Assembly: GCF_001280305.1 (NCBI RefSeq)
Contig: NZ_CP012623.1
Location: 682,001-746,000 of the forward strand
DNA from: Hymenobacter sp. DG25A
GTDB lineage: Bacteria; Bacteroidota; Bacteroidia; Cytophagales; Hymenobacteraceae
Length of the DNA stretch: 64,000 bases
Reading direction: 5' to 3'
This document shows, one piece after another, positions 44,275 to 52,538 of this stretch. The notes beneath the pieces were generated by a model, which saw nothing but the letters and a program-made list of their open reading frames with translations, was not told the DNA's origin and made no database searches. The position numbers were made by a program, and so were the translations under genes. Numbering within the stretch: position 1 is the stretch's first letter; each line of letters opens with the position of its first letter.

Positions 44275-45291
44275 CTACTTTATTTCGATGTTCTCCGTGT
44301 AAAATACCTTGCCTTCATCCCCCTTCAGGGCCGCCGACACCAGCAGCTTCCGGCGTTTCTGGCGGAAGCGGAACAGGGCATAGTGCTTCTGATTGACCAG
44401 CGGCCCCACGCGGTACTGGTTGGGCTCGCCTAAATTATGGGTGGCCGGGTGGGTCAGACCGCTGGAAGTAACCTCATAAATTGGCTGCTCCAGGCCCGGC
44501 AGTGTCATTTTGGAAATCTCCCCAATGTGCCGGTCGCCGCTGATGAGCAGTGCGCCTTTGGTTTTGGTGGAAACCAGCAGATCCAGCAGGCGCTGGCGGG
44601 ACTTGGGGAAGTTGGCCCACTTCTCGTACTTGTGCTCCTGAGGCAGGAACTGAATGCCGGAGGCAATGATGTGGGCATCGGCATCGGAGCTGGTGAGTTG
44701 TTGCTCCAGCCACTTCCACTGCGCCTCGCCCAGAATGTCGCCGGTCTGGTTGGGGTGGTAAACCAGGTTGGCGTCGCGGTACAGGGTGTCCTGAAAGTAG
44801 CGGTCATCCAGCAGAATCACTTTCACCTTTTTGCGGCCCACATTGTAGGTGTAGGCGGCATAAATGCCTTCCTGCTGGCGGCGCGGGCTGTTGGCGGGCT
44901 CCTGCAGAAAGTCCAGCGTTACCTGCTGGCTCTGCTTTTTGAAGGGGTAGTTCTTGTCGCCGTCGTTGCGGCCGTAGTCGTGGTCGTCCCAGGTGCCGAT
45001 GACGGCCGTGCCCTGCTCGCGCAGGTGGCGGTAGCCTTCCTGGTTAAACTGGGCATCGTATTTCTGGCGCATCACCTGCATGTCGTCGGTGTCGCCGTAG
45101 ATATTGTCGCCCAGCCAGATCCAGACCTGCGGCTTGTCCTCGGCAATATCGTCCCAGAGCGGCTGGGGTAAATCGTGGCGGTTGCAGGAGCCAAAGGCAA
45201 TGCGCAGCTCTTTTTTATGCTGGGCCAGCGCTGGCGTATGGGCTCCTATATATAAAGAGGTTAGGGCCGCAAGAAGGAGGGAAGGTTTCAT
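44275..45291 (-). CDS. PhoD-like alkaline phosphatase/phosphodiesterase
   Basis: A 338-residue exported metallophosphoesterase. The ATG at 45291 begins a signal peptide (MKPSLLLAALTSLYIGAHTP). PhoD-type metal-binding motifs follow: IAFGSCNRHDLPQPLW, WIWLGDNIYGD, GTWDDHDYGRND, VILLDDRYF and LLISGDRHIGEIS. These proteins hydrolyse phosphomono- or diesters using Fe/Ca or similar metals. It lies 98 bp upstream of the GH3 fusion on the same strand; co-transcription is possible but not shown. Confidence 0.88.
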   Translation of the reverse strand: MKPSLLLAALTSLYIGAHTPALAQHKKELRIAFGSCNRHDLPQPLWDDIAEDKPQVWIWLGDNIYGDTDDMQVMRQKYDAQFNQEGYRHLREQGTAVIGTWDDHDYGRNDGDKNYPFKKQSQQVTLDFLQEPANSPRRQQEGIYAAYTYNVGRKKVKVILLDDRYFQDTLYRDANLVYHPNQTGDILGEAQWKWLEQQLTSSDADAHIIASGIQFLPQEHKYEKWANFPKSRQRLLDLLVSTKTKGALLISGDRHIGEISKMTLPGLEQPIYEVTSSGLTHPATHNLGEPNQYRVGPLVNQKHYALFRFRQKRRKLLVSAALKGDEGKVFYTENIEIK

Positions 45292-45468
45292 TGGAAAAGG
45301 GAAATGGCCGGTAGTAATCAGGCTACAAAGGAAGAGCAAAGATTATCTTTCTGGGGATGATAGTTGGTTTGACCACTATCCGGTTCGTTTTTTGTGCAAG
45401 GCACACATGCTGACGGGCAGTGTCAGCGTTTACGGTTTCTCTATCTTCTCACTTCAATTCCGGCTGTT

Positions 45469-46734
45469 TTGATTTATCGGTCTTCGTTCTTTTCCCGCCA
45501 TTCTTTTTCCGGGGCTATCCGGCCCTTCGCTAAATCCCTAGGGTTATTGCTGGCTCTGTTGCTGCTGGCGCAGCTAACCCAGGCGCAGGTAATGCTGCGC
45601 GGCACCGTTATCGATAAAGATACCCGGGAGCCGCTGCCGTTTGTGAGCATTGGCGTGAGCGGCACCACACTAGGCACGGCCAGTAACGAAAACGGTGAAT
45701 TCTCCATCAACGTGCCCTCTTTGCCGCGTACGCTCATTTTCTCGGAGCTCAGCCACCAGCGCGACACCGTGCGGGTAACGTCCGGGGCACAGCCGCTGGC
45801 GGTTTCGCTGGCCTCGGCTTCCATTACGCTGCCGGAGGTGAAAGTAGGTAGCTATGCATTTCAGTTGGTAGACCGGGCCTACTGCCGCCTGCAGAACGAC
45901 TACGCCCAGAAATTCTACGGCAAAGCCTTCTACCGCCAGATTACGCGCATTGGCGGCGAGCCTACGGAGCTGCAGGAAGTTATCTGGAACGTGAAGTCGA
46001 ATAACTCCCGCATTGAGGGCACGGCCATTGCCCAGGGCCGCTACGCCGGCAAGCAGGCCCTCACCAGCTTCAGCAACTTCTCCCTCTATACCCGCTCATT
46101 CGGCTTGTTTGATCCGCGCGCCGATAGCACAAAGTCTCTGGCGCTGCTCAGCCCCAATACCTTCAAAAACTACCTGCTCGAAATAAAAGGCATTGTAGCC
46201 GGCCCCGATTCTACCAAAGGCGGAGTAGCCGAAATTACCTTTGAAACCCGCCCCGAGCTGGAGAAATACGAATCGAAGGGCACTATCTGGGTCGATACGG
46301 ATACCTACCAGGTGCTGCGCTACCAGATGACGACGCCCAACTTTACGGCTACCTCCAGCAACCCCAACCAGAAATTCCGCAACCCTCAGCTGCAGATTGA
46401 AATGGCTTTTCAGGATGCTGCCGGAGCCACCGGCCCCATGACGCTATCCTATATGAAGACCAGCCTGCGCGCGGAGCTCACCAGCGCCGGCAAGGCCGCT
46501 ACCCCCATTAATGTGCAGTCGTTTACCTTCTTCTACGACACCACGCCCACGCCAACAGCTATTAAATACGCGCGGGTAAGCACCAAAGACCGCGACCTGG
46601 ATGCTATCCGCAGCATTAAATACGACCCGGAGTTCTGGGCCAACAACCCTGTAGTGAAGCGTACTCCGGTGGAGGACGAAGTAATTGCCGCGTTCGAACG
46701 GAAAGGCGCTTTCGGCACTATGGTCAAGAAATAA
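45469..46734 (+). CDS. CarboxypepD_reg-like domain surface protein
   Basis: An exported protein of about 421 residues. The signal sequence KSLGLLLALLLLAQLTQA precedes a carboxypeptidase regulatory-like beta-sandwich (LRGTVIDKDTREPLPFVSIG and GTASNENGEFSINVP), the same domain found at the N-terminus of TonB receptors. The rest is a beta-rich domain related to DUF5686-type proteins (YGKAFYRQITRIGGEPTELQ, GTIWVDTDTYQVLRYQM). It ends without a beta-barrel, so it is probably periplasmic or outer-membrane associated. No ATG is available; I use the TTG at 45469, while a GTG at 45394 is also open. Function unknown. Confidence 0.75.
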   Translation: MIYRSSFFSRHSFSGAIRPFAKSLGLLLALLLLAQLTQAQVMLRGTVIDKDTREPLPFVSIGVSGTTLGTASNENGEFSINVPSLPRTLIFSELSHQRDTVRVTSGAQPLAVSLASASITLPEVKVGSYAFQLVDRAYCRLQNDYAQKFYGKAFYRQITRIGGEPTELQEVIWNVKSNNSRIEGTAIAQGRYAGKQALTSFSNFSLYTRSFGLFDPRADSTKSLALLSPNTFKNYLLEIKGIVAGPDSTKGGVAEITFETRPELEKYESKGTIWVDTDTYQVLRYQMTTPNFTATSSNPNQKFRNPQLQIEMAFQDAAGATGPMTLSYMKTSLRAELTSAGKAATPINVQSFTFFYDTTPTPTAIKYARVSTKDRDLDAIRSIKYDPEFWANNPVVKRTPVEDEVIAAFERKGAFGTMVKK

Positions 46735-46751
46735 CGGATAACCCATTCTGT

Positions 46752-46787
46752 AAAAAAGCCCGCTGGTTATACCAGCGGGCTTTTTTT
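46752..46787 (+). terminator. Perfect hairpin terminator
   Basis: AAAAAAGCCCGCTGGT (46752-46767) pairs with ACCAGCGGGCTTTTTT (46771-46786) with a three-base loop. Confidence 0.92.
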
Positions 46788-47060
46788 ATGGCTTTTGGAG
46801 TAGTAGCTGTGCTATCTGGCAAGGGCTGTTGTGTGGGGAGAGAAAGCAGGAGCCGGAAATACTTTCTTAAAAGGCGGACAATGCCAGGGGCTCCTCCTTC
46901 CTCACCTTGGGTAAAGCTTCACCAACAGCATACTGAGAAGTCTGATGGCGAACCTACGTAGTTTTGTGTAATATCGTTATAGGTATAAATTATATAATAA
47001 TATGACAAATAAACTTGCTCTGTGTAACGATAAGATTTATATTATATAAAAATTCAATTA

Positions 47061-47078
47061 AAAAATTGAACCTTAAAG
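47061..47078 (+). promoter_or_regulatory. Conserved leader element of the first T9SS cargo gene
   Basis: AAAAATTGAACCTTAAAG ends 10 bases before the ATG. A near copy, AAAAAGTTTGACCTTAAAG, sits at the same distance in front of the paralogous gene at 48764. The surrounding gap from 46788 is otherwise AT-rich (especially 46960-47060) with no gene. Function (ribosome or RNA-binding site, or leftover from the gene duplication) is inferred. Confidence 0.45.
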
Positions 47079-47088
47079 TTGGAATGTG

Positions 47089-48408
47089 ATGAAAGCAATT
47101 CTACTCTCTCTTTTAGTATTCATTGTTGCGCTTTTTGGCGCCTCCACCAATGGATACGCGCAGATCTACTACTACAGTACGACTGCCGCCGCCTTACTAC
47201 CAGGCGACACGCTACAATGGGATAACCCCAGTTCCTGGGTTATATCCAGCAACCCTTCGGGGCTTACCGTGCCGGCCGTTCCCACCTCCGGCCTGAATAA
47301 TGTGGTGGTGATAGATCATAAAATTAAGCTGACGCATGACTACCAGGCGGCCGGGGCAAACGGCAAAATCTCCATTGGGAGTCTGGGCGCGCTACTGGCT
47401 AAAAGCTACACCATAAAATTTGTGGAACAGAGTAAAAAAGCCATTCAGCGGCTTTCTGTAGCCAGTGGCGGCAAGATAACGGCTGCCTCCCTGGAGTTCT
47501 ATAAGTCGGATGCTTCCATCCGATCAGCCACTACGCTTAGCTGCAACCTGCTGCTAAGTAATCAATCCACCTTCGCCATTTCCTCCAATGTAGTAGTGAA
47601 AGGCGACCTGATTGTGTATAACGGCAACACCGACACCACCACGCCGGATATTGATGAAGGGCTGAGCGGGGCCAGCTTAACAATTGAGGGCGACGTTCTG
47701 AGCATCAGTAATGGCCCTCTACCGGGCCTGTTCTCCGATGCGGTGGTGGTATGTGTGAGAAAAGGCGGGGGCTGCGGACGGAATAATCTGGATAGTAACC
47801 TGCATGTAAACCCCAACGTGGATATTCCCAACAACGGCTGTCCGCCGCCTTCCCTGCCCGTGGAGCTGAATAGCTTTACAGCCCATTATGTTGGGGGCAA
47901 AGTGCAGCTAAGCTGGACCACGGCGCTGGAGCGGGCCTCGGCCAGTTTTACGGTAGAGCGCTCCACCGATGCCCATGTGTTCAAACCCATTGTGAACATT
48001 CCCGCCGCCGGGCAGTCCAGCACCCTGCAGCATTACACCGCCACCGATGCGGAGCCGGTTAGCGGTACCAACTACTACCGGTTGCGCCAGAACGATGTGG
48101 ACGGTATGCATGCCTTTTCGCCGGTTGCGGTAGTACAGGCCACCGCCATCAAGGCCGAATTGCTTGCCTATGGGCAGGCGGGCAGCGCCGCTCAGTTGGT
48201 GGTGGAAGTGCACACCCCGGGAGAATGCCGGCTGCTACGTGTGCTTGATAACCTGGGGCGCGTGGTCTACAGTGAGGCAATTCCGGCGGCTACCAGGGGA
48301 AATCTGCAGCGCCAGATTCCGTTGGGGCAGCGCACCATGGGTATTTATACCGTGCAGGCTATAACCTCCACTGGGTTGCTAACCCAACGCCTTCTGTTGC
48401 AGGAGTAG
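47089..48408 (+). CDS. T9SS cargo protein with type A sorting domain (paralogue 1)
   Basis: A 439-residue exported protein, ATG at 47089 (a GTG directly precedes it). The signal peptide is MKAILLSLLVFIVALFGAS. The N-terminal part is a beta-rich region with WDNPSSWVISS and repeated short strands, as in many Bacteroidota surface proteins. From about residue 260 comes the module LPVELNSFTAHY, VQLSWTTALERASASFTVER, NYYRLRQNDVDG. The last 80 residues (LLRVLDNLGRVVYSE ... GIYTVQAITSTGLL) form the type A T9SS sorting domain, normally removed on secretion. The next gene encodes a close paralogue. Function unknown; probably cell-surface. Confidence 0.85.
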   Translation: MKAILLSLLVFIVALFGASTNGYAQIYYYSTTAAALLPGDTLQWDNPSSWVISSNPSGLTVPAVPTSGLNNVVVIDHKIKLTHDYQAAGANGKISIGSLGALLAKSYTIKFVEQSKKAIQRLSVASGGKITAASLEFYKSDASIRSATTLSCNLLLSNQSTFAISSNVVVKGDLIVYNGNTDTTTPDIDEGLSGASLTIEGDVLSISNGPLPGLFSDAVVVCVRKGGGCGRNNLDSNLHVNPNVDIPNNGCPPPSLPVELNSFTAHYVGGKVQLSWTTALERASASFTVERSTDAHVFKPIVNIPAAGQSSTLQHYTATDAEPVSGTNYYRLRQNDVDGMHAFSPVAVVQATAIKAELLAYGQAGSAAQLVVEVHTPGECRLLRVLDNLGRVVYSEAIPAATRGNLQRQIPLGQRTMGIYTVQAITSTGLLTQRLLLQE

Positions 48409-48426
48409 ATGCTCAGGTGAGGCTAA

Positions 48427-48474
48427 CAGCACAAAGAGCCCCGGCAGGTGTATCTGCCGGGGCTCTTTGTGCTG
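48427..48474 (+). terminator. Perfect 21-bp hairpin terminator
   Basis: Positions 48427-48447 and 48454-48474 are exact reverse complements (core AAAGAGCCCCGGCAG) with a six-base loop. It separates the two T9SS cargo genes. Confidence 0.9.
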
Positions 48475-48735
48475 GGTAACACGGGAAGAAACAGAGTCAA
48501 AGACAAAAAAATCGGAACATTTCGGATAAATTTTTTGTCTCATTTATAGAATTACTTGTAAAATAAATACAGTTTTTGTATAGGGTTACAAGTAAAACAA
48601 GCAGATTTAACCGGTTTAAATTCACTTTCCGTTAATTAGAATATTTATATATATAAGACGAGTTTAATAAATTTTTAACTCATAATTCTTGATCTAAAGA
48701 TAAGTGCTGTCGTATAAATATCAAGCTTTTAAGCT

Positions 48736-48754
48736 AAAAAGTTTGACCTTAAAG
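48736..48754 (+). promoter_or_regulatory. Conserved leader element of the second T9SS cargo gene
   Basis: AAAAAGTTTGACCTTAAAG ends 9 bases before the ATG at 48764 and matches the element before the paralogue. The 260 bp upstream, after the terminator, are strongly AT-rich without a gene and probably hold the promoter; I could not choose a clear -7 box. Confidence 0.45.
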
Positions 48755-48763
48755 ACGACAATA

Positions 48764-50044
48764 ATGAAAACCAGTATACTTTCTTTTGTCCTGTTTTCTC
48801 TCTTGATCTTCGGGCTCAGCACAGGGCTGGTAGCACAAACCATTTATACCACCACCGCCACCGGCGGCGCGTGGAGCAGCGCCTCCACCTGGACGGTAAC
48901 CGGCACCCCCAATGCAAGTCCGGTGCCCACCAACCAAATCGTAAACGGGCAGGATGTCAGCAACAACATCATCATTGTCAATGCCCCCGTTCAGCTGGAT
49001 CGGAATTATACGGTAGCCGGCAATAATGGGATGCTGATGATTGGCACTAATGGCTCTGTTACGGAGTCAGCCACTACCCCGGGCCGTACGTTGAGCTTCG
49101 GCCAGCAGGCCGGCCCCGACAAGCAGCGCTTACTGGCCAATGGCAGCGTGGAGGTTACCTCCCTGACCTTTCTGAAGGCCGATGCCCTGATTAATGCGCC
49201 CCTTACCGCTACCTGCAGCATCACCATTGCCAACCAGTCTACCCTTACTGTTGCCTCAGAGGTGAATATTGAAGGCGACCTGATTGTTATGCAGGGAAAC
49301 CCCAGCTTGGTAGGTACGGGCGAACTGGCCATAGATGGCTGTGTACGCACCCAAAGCCGGGGCAAGTTGAATGGCTTATTTGGTCCTAATCTGCGGGTAT
49401 GTATACAGGAGCAGGCCACGGCCTGCACTTCCACCACCGACCCCGGCCTGGAGTGCAACCCCAATGCTCTGGAGGCTATTGCCATCAATGGCTGTGCCCC
49501 ACTGCCAGTGGAGCTTATCAGCTTCACGGCAAAGTACCTGAATGAGCGGGTAGAGCTGAGCTGGGCTACGGCTATGGAACGGGCTTCCGCCAGCTTCACG
49601 GTAGAACGCTCCCAGGATGGCCGCCAGTTTGAAGCCATTTCGGTAGTGCCGGCCGCGGGCCAGTCCTCCTCCACGCTTTCGTATTCGGCCGTAGACAAAA
49701 CGCCCCGCGCTGGCACCAGCTACTACCGCCTAAAATCCACCGATACCGACGGCACCTTCACCTACTCCAATGTGGCGGTGGTGCAAACCGGGAAGGGCAC
49801 CCAGACCCTGGCCGTGTACGGCAACCTGTCGTCGTTGAATGTGGATTTGCGCAGCCCTGGTACCTGCCGCGCCATTCGGGTGCTGGATAGCATGGGCCGG
49901 GTAGTGTACACCGAGCAACTGTCAGCCGAAACCGCCGGCACTTTCTCCCGCACTATTCCCCTGCGTACTGCCGTGGCCGGCGTATACATTGTGCAGGCCA
50001 TGACCTCTACCGGTATGATGAGCCAGAAAATACTGCTGAACTAG
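48764..50044 (+). CDS. T9SS cargo protein with type A sorting domain (paralogue 2)
   Basis: A 426-residue paralogue of the preceding gene with the same layout: signal peptide (SILSFVLFSLLIFGLSTG), a beta-rich N-terminal region starting GGAWSSASTWTVTGTP, then LPVELISFTAKY, LSWATAMERASASFTVERS, SYYRLKSTDTDG and a type A sorting domain (AIRVLDSMGRVVYTEQ ... GVYIVQAMTSTGMM). Each protein has a small Cys-containing segment before the LPVEL module (here ACTSTTDPGLEC), which may form disulfides outside the cell. The ATG at 48764 gives the proper signal peptide. It should be exported by T9SS to the surface or medium; role unknown. Confidence 0.85.
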   Translation: MKTSILSFVLFSLLIFGLSTGLVAQTIYTTTATGGAWSSASTWTVTGTPNASPVPTNQIVNGQDVSNNIIIVNAPVQLDRNYTVAGNNGMLMIGTNGSVTESATTPGRTLSFGQQAGPDKQRLLANGSVEVTSLTFLKADALINAPLTATCSITIANQSTLTVASEVNIEGDLIVMQGNPSLVGTGELAIDGCVRTQSRGKLNGLFGPNLRVCIQEQATACTSTTDPGLECNPNALEAIAINGCAPLPVELISFTAKYLNERVELSWATAMERASASFTVERSQDGRQFEAISVVPAAGQSSSTLSYSAVDKTPRAGTSYYRLKSTDTDGTFTYSNVAVVQTGKGTQTLAVYGNLSSLNVDLRSPGTCRAIRVLDSMGRVVYTEQLSAETAGTFSRTIPLRTAVAGVYIVQAMTSTGMMSQKILLN

Positions 50045-50072
50045 GCAGGCAATAATGTTGAAAATGAGTGCG

Positions 50073-50114
50073 GCCGTGCCGGCGAAGCTTGTCTTCGCCG
50101 GCACGGCTGTTTTT
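50073..50114 (+). terminator. Perfect hairpin terminator
   Basis: GCCGTGCCGGCGAAG (50073-50087) pairs with CTTCGCCGGCACGGC (50093-50107), followed by TGTTTTTG. Confidence 0.9.
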
Positions 50115-50210
50115 GTGGAATAGGCGCCCTGCATTTATGGCCCATGGTGCTGCCTTTCGCCACAAAATCTGCTAGCTTTCGTTTCCTTTCACCCAATCAA
50201 CTCTCCCTAA

Positions 50211-52013
50211 ATGAAACACGTAACCTTAGCGGCTTTGCTGGCTGGTACCCTGCTGGGTAGCTGTAGCCAGCAGACGCAACCACAGGAGGCCGGCGCTACG
50301 GCCGGCACGGCTACCGAAATGCAAGATATGGCCACGCTTTTCGACAAGTACTGGGAAGAAAACAGCCGGCTTTTCCCCTTGGAGGCCACTGCCCAAGGCG
50401 ACAACCGCTACAACGACCAACTGCCCAACGATGGCACCCAAGAATTTCGGGAGAAGCTGCGCTCCACCTACCAGTCGTACCTGGACCAGCTGGCGAAATA
50501 TGACCGGGAGAAGCTCTCGGAGAATGATAAAATCAGCTACGATATCTTTAAGTACGACCTGGAAACCAAGCTGCAGGGCCTGCAGCTGAACACCTGGATG
50601 ATGCCCTTCCAGCAGTTCTGGGGTCTGCCGCTCACCATGGGTCAATACGGCTCCGGCGAAGGCAACCAGCCCTTCAAAACCGCCAAGGACTACGATAACT
50701 GGCTGGGCCGCGTGCGGGGCTTCTCCGTATGGGCGGATACCGCCATCAGCAACTTCCGCCAGGGCATGAAAACCGGCGTGGTGCTGCCCAAAGCCCTGGT
50801 GGTAAAAATGATTCCGCAGATGACGGCCATGGTGGTGACGGACCCCACCAAGAGCCTGTTCTACGGCCCCATTAATAAGATGCCCAAGGACATAGCAGAG
50901 GCGGATAAAAAGCGCATCACTGAGGCCTACAAGCAAGCCATTCTCACGGAACTGGTACCCGCCTACAAAAAACTGGGCGACTTCCTCAAAACGGAATACC
51001 TGCCCAAGGCCCGCACCAGCACCGGTATTTCGGCCATTCCGCAGGGCGCCGAAGACTACCGCTACTATGTAAAATACTGGACCACCACCGATAAAACCCC
51101 CGAAGAAATCTACCAGACCGGCCTGAGCGAGGTAAAGCGCATTCGCACGGAAATGGAGAAGGTGAAGACGCAGGTAGGGTTTAAGGGTGATTTGCAGGCC
51201 TTCTTCCAGAACCTGAAGTCGGATAAAAAGCTGATGCCCTACAAAAAGCCGGAAGATGTGCTCAATGCCTTCCGCGCCATTCAGGCCAAGATTGACCCCA
51301 ACCTGAAAAAGATGTTTGGACGCACACCCAAAACGCCGTTCGAAATCCGGCAGACGGAGGCCTTCCGCGCCGCCTCGGCCTCAGCAGAATACAACGCGGG
51401 CAGCCCCGACGGCTCCCGGCCGGGTGTCTTCTACATCCCCATTCTGGATGCTACTACCTTCAACGTCACCTCGGGCATGGAGTCGCTGTTTCTGCACGAA
51501 GCCATTCCGGGCCATCATTACCAGACATCCCTGCAGCAGGAAAACACGGCACTGCCCAAGTTCCGGCGCTTTGCCTGGTACGGCGCCATGGGCGAAGGCT
51601 GGGCCCTGTACACCGAAAGCCTGGGTAAGGAACTGGGGCTCTACACCGACCCCTATCAGTACATGGGCGCCCTAGGCGACGAAATACACCGCGCCATCCG
51701 GCTGGTGGTAGACGTGGGCATGCACACCAAAAACATGACCCGCGAGCAGGCCATTAAATACATGATGGAAAACGAAGCCATTAGCGAAGACGGCGCCACG
51801 GCCGAGATTGAGCGCTACATGGCCATTCCGGGCCAGGCACTTTCCTACAAAGTAGGCGCCCTGAAAATCCGGGAGCTGCGCACCAAGTACGAGCAGCAGC
51901 TGGGCCCTAAGTTCAAGCTGAGCGACTTCCACGATGAGCTGCTGAAGGACGGCGTAATGCCCCTGGCCGTGCTGGAGCGCAAGATGGACGCCTGGGCCGC
52001 TACCCAGAAATAA
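50211..52013 (+). CDS. DUF885 family zinc metallopeptidase-like lipoprotein
   Basis: A 600-residue protein of the DUF885 family. The lipoprotein signal LAGTLLGSC places it in the envelope. The zinc-peptidase-like motif HEAIPGHHYQ (His429, Glu430, His435) and the downstream GEGWALYTESLG with a further Glu look intact. The family is predicted to be peptidases, with few members tested. The first 200 residues are helical (DKYWEENSRLFPLEATAQGD). A one-mismatch -7 box, TAGCTTTC, lies at 50173-50180. It has its own terminator. Confidence 0.9.
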   Translation: MKHVTLAALLAGTLLGSCSQQTQPQEAGATAGTATEMQDMATLFDKYWEENSRLFPLEATAQGDNRYNDQLPNDGTQEFREKLRSTYQSYLDQLAKYDREKLSENDKISYDIFKYDLETKLQGLQLNTWMMPFQQFWGLPLTMGQYGSGEGNQPFKTAKDYDNWLGRVRGFSVWADTAISNFRQGMKTGVVLPKALVVKMIPQMTAMVVTDPTKSLFYGPINKMPKDIAEADKKRITEAYKQAILTELVPAYKKLGDFLKTEYLPKARTSTGISAIPQGAEDYRYYVKYWTTTDKTPEEIYQTGLSEVKRIRTEMEKVKTQVGFKGDLQAFFQNLKSDKKLMPYKKPEDVLNAFRAIQAKIDPNLKKMFGRTPKTPFEIRQTEAFRAASASAEYNAGSPDGSRPGVFYIPILDATTFNVTSGMESLFLHEAIPGHHYQTSLQQENTALPKFRRFAWYGAMGEGWALYTESLGKELGLYTDPYQYMGALGDEIHRAIRLVVDVGMHTKNMTREQAIKYMMENEAISEDGATAEIERYMAIPGQALSYKVGALKIRELRTKYEQQLGPKFKLSDFHDELLKDGVMPLAVLERKMDAWAATQK

Positions 52014-52043
52014 GAACTCACGAAATTCAGATCTTCCTGCATA

Positions 52044-52080
52044 AAAAAAGGCCCGCCAGATATTCTGTCGGGCCTTTTTT
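52044..52080. terminator. Hairpin terminator between convergent genes
   Basis: AAAAAAGGCCCGCCAGA (52044-52060) pairs with TCTGTCGGGCCTTTTTT (52064-52080) with one mismatch. The A/T flanks allow use from both sides. Confidence 0.9.
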
Positions 52081-52100
52081 TGTAAGATGATTGTCGGGTA

Positions 52101-52421
52101 CTACTCTTCGCGGGTAGATGCCTGCTGCTCCGTAGACTGGCTGGGCATGCGCTGCACCGGGGACGAAGGGTCGTTGGGGGGGCCTTTGCGGGCCGCGTCG
52201 GTGGATGTTTTCATGTCGGCGGCGGAGCCGGTGCCGATGGGCGTTTGGGCGTCCTGCCCTTTGCTTACGCTGTCCAGGTTGGTATCGGTGGAGCGGGCCG
52301 GTGGAGCGTTGGTAAAGTCCTGGCTGGTTTGCGGGTCTTTGCCGGGGCTGTTGCTTCGGTCGCAGGACGAAAGCGCGGTGGCCGCTACCAGGGCCAGTAC
52401 TATATGAGGCAGATGTTTCAT
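52101..52421 (-). CDS. Small disordered lipoprotein
   Basis: A 106-residue protein with a lipoprotein signal (LALVAATALSSC) and a mature part made of Ser, Thr, Asp, Pro, Gln and Lys without a hydrophobic core (SADMKTSTDAARKGPPNDPS). It is likely an unfolded, envelope-anchored peptide of unknown role. The ATG at 52421 is well placed. Confidence 0.65.
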   Translation of the reverse strand: MKHLPHIVLALVAATALSSCDRSNSPGKDPQTSQDFTNAPPARSTDTNLDSVSKGQDAQTPIGTGSAADMKTSTDAARKGPPNDPSSPVQRMPSQSTEQQASTREE

Positions 52422-52538
52422 AGGAAAGATAACTTGATGAAGAAGATACTAGGGCCCTGTATACGGCAGGAAGCTGCCGGAAGATGGCGCTGCCCGAGTT
52501 TTACTCCCGATTTCCAACTGGCTATTTAGCTCAGGCTC

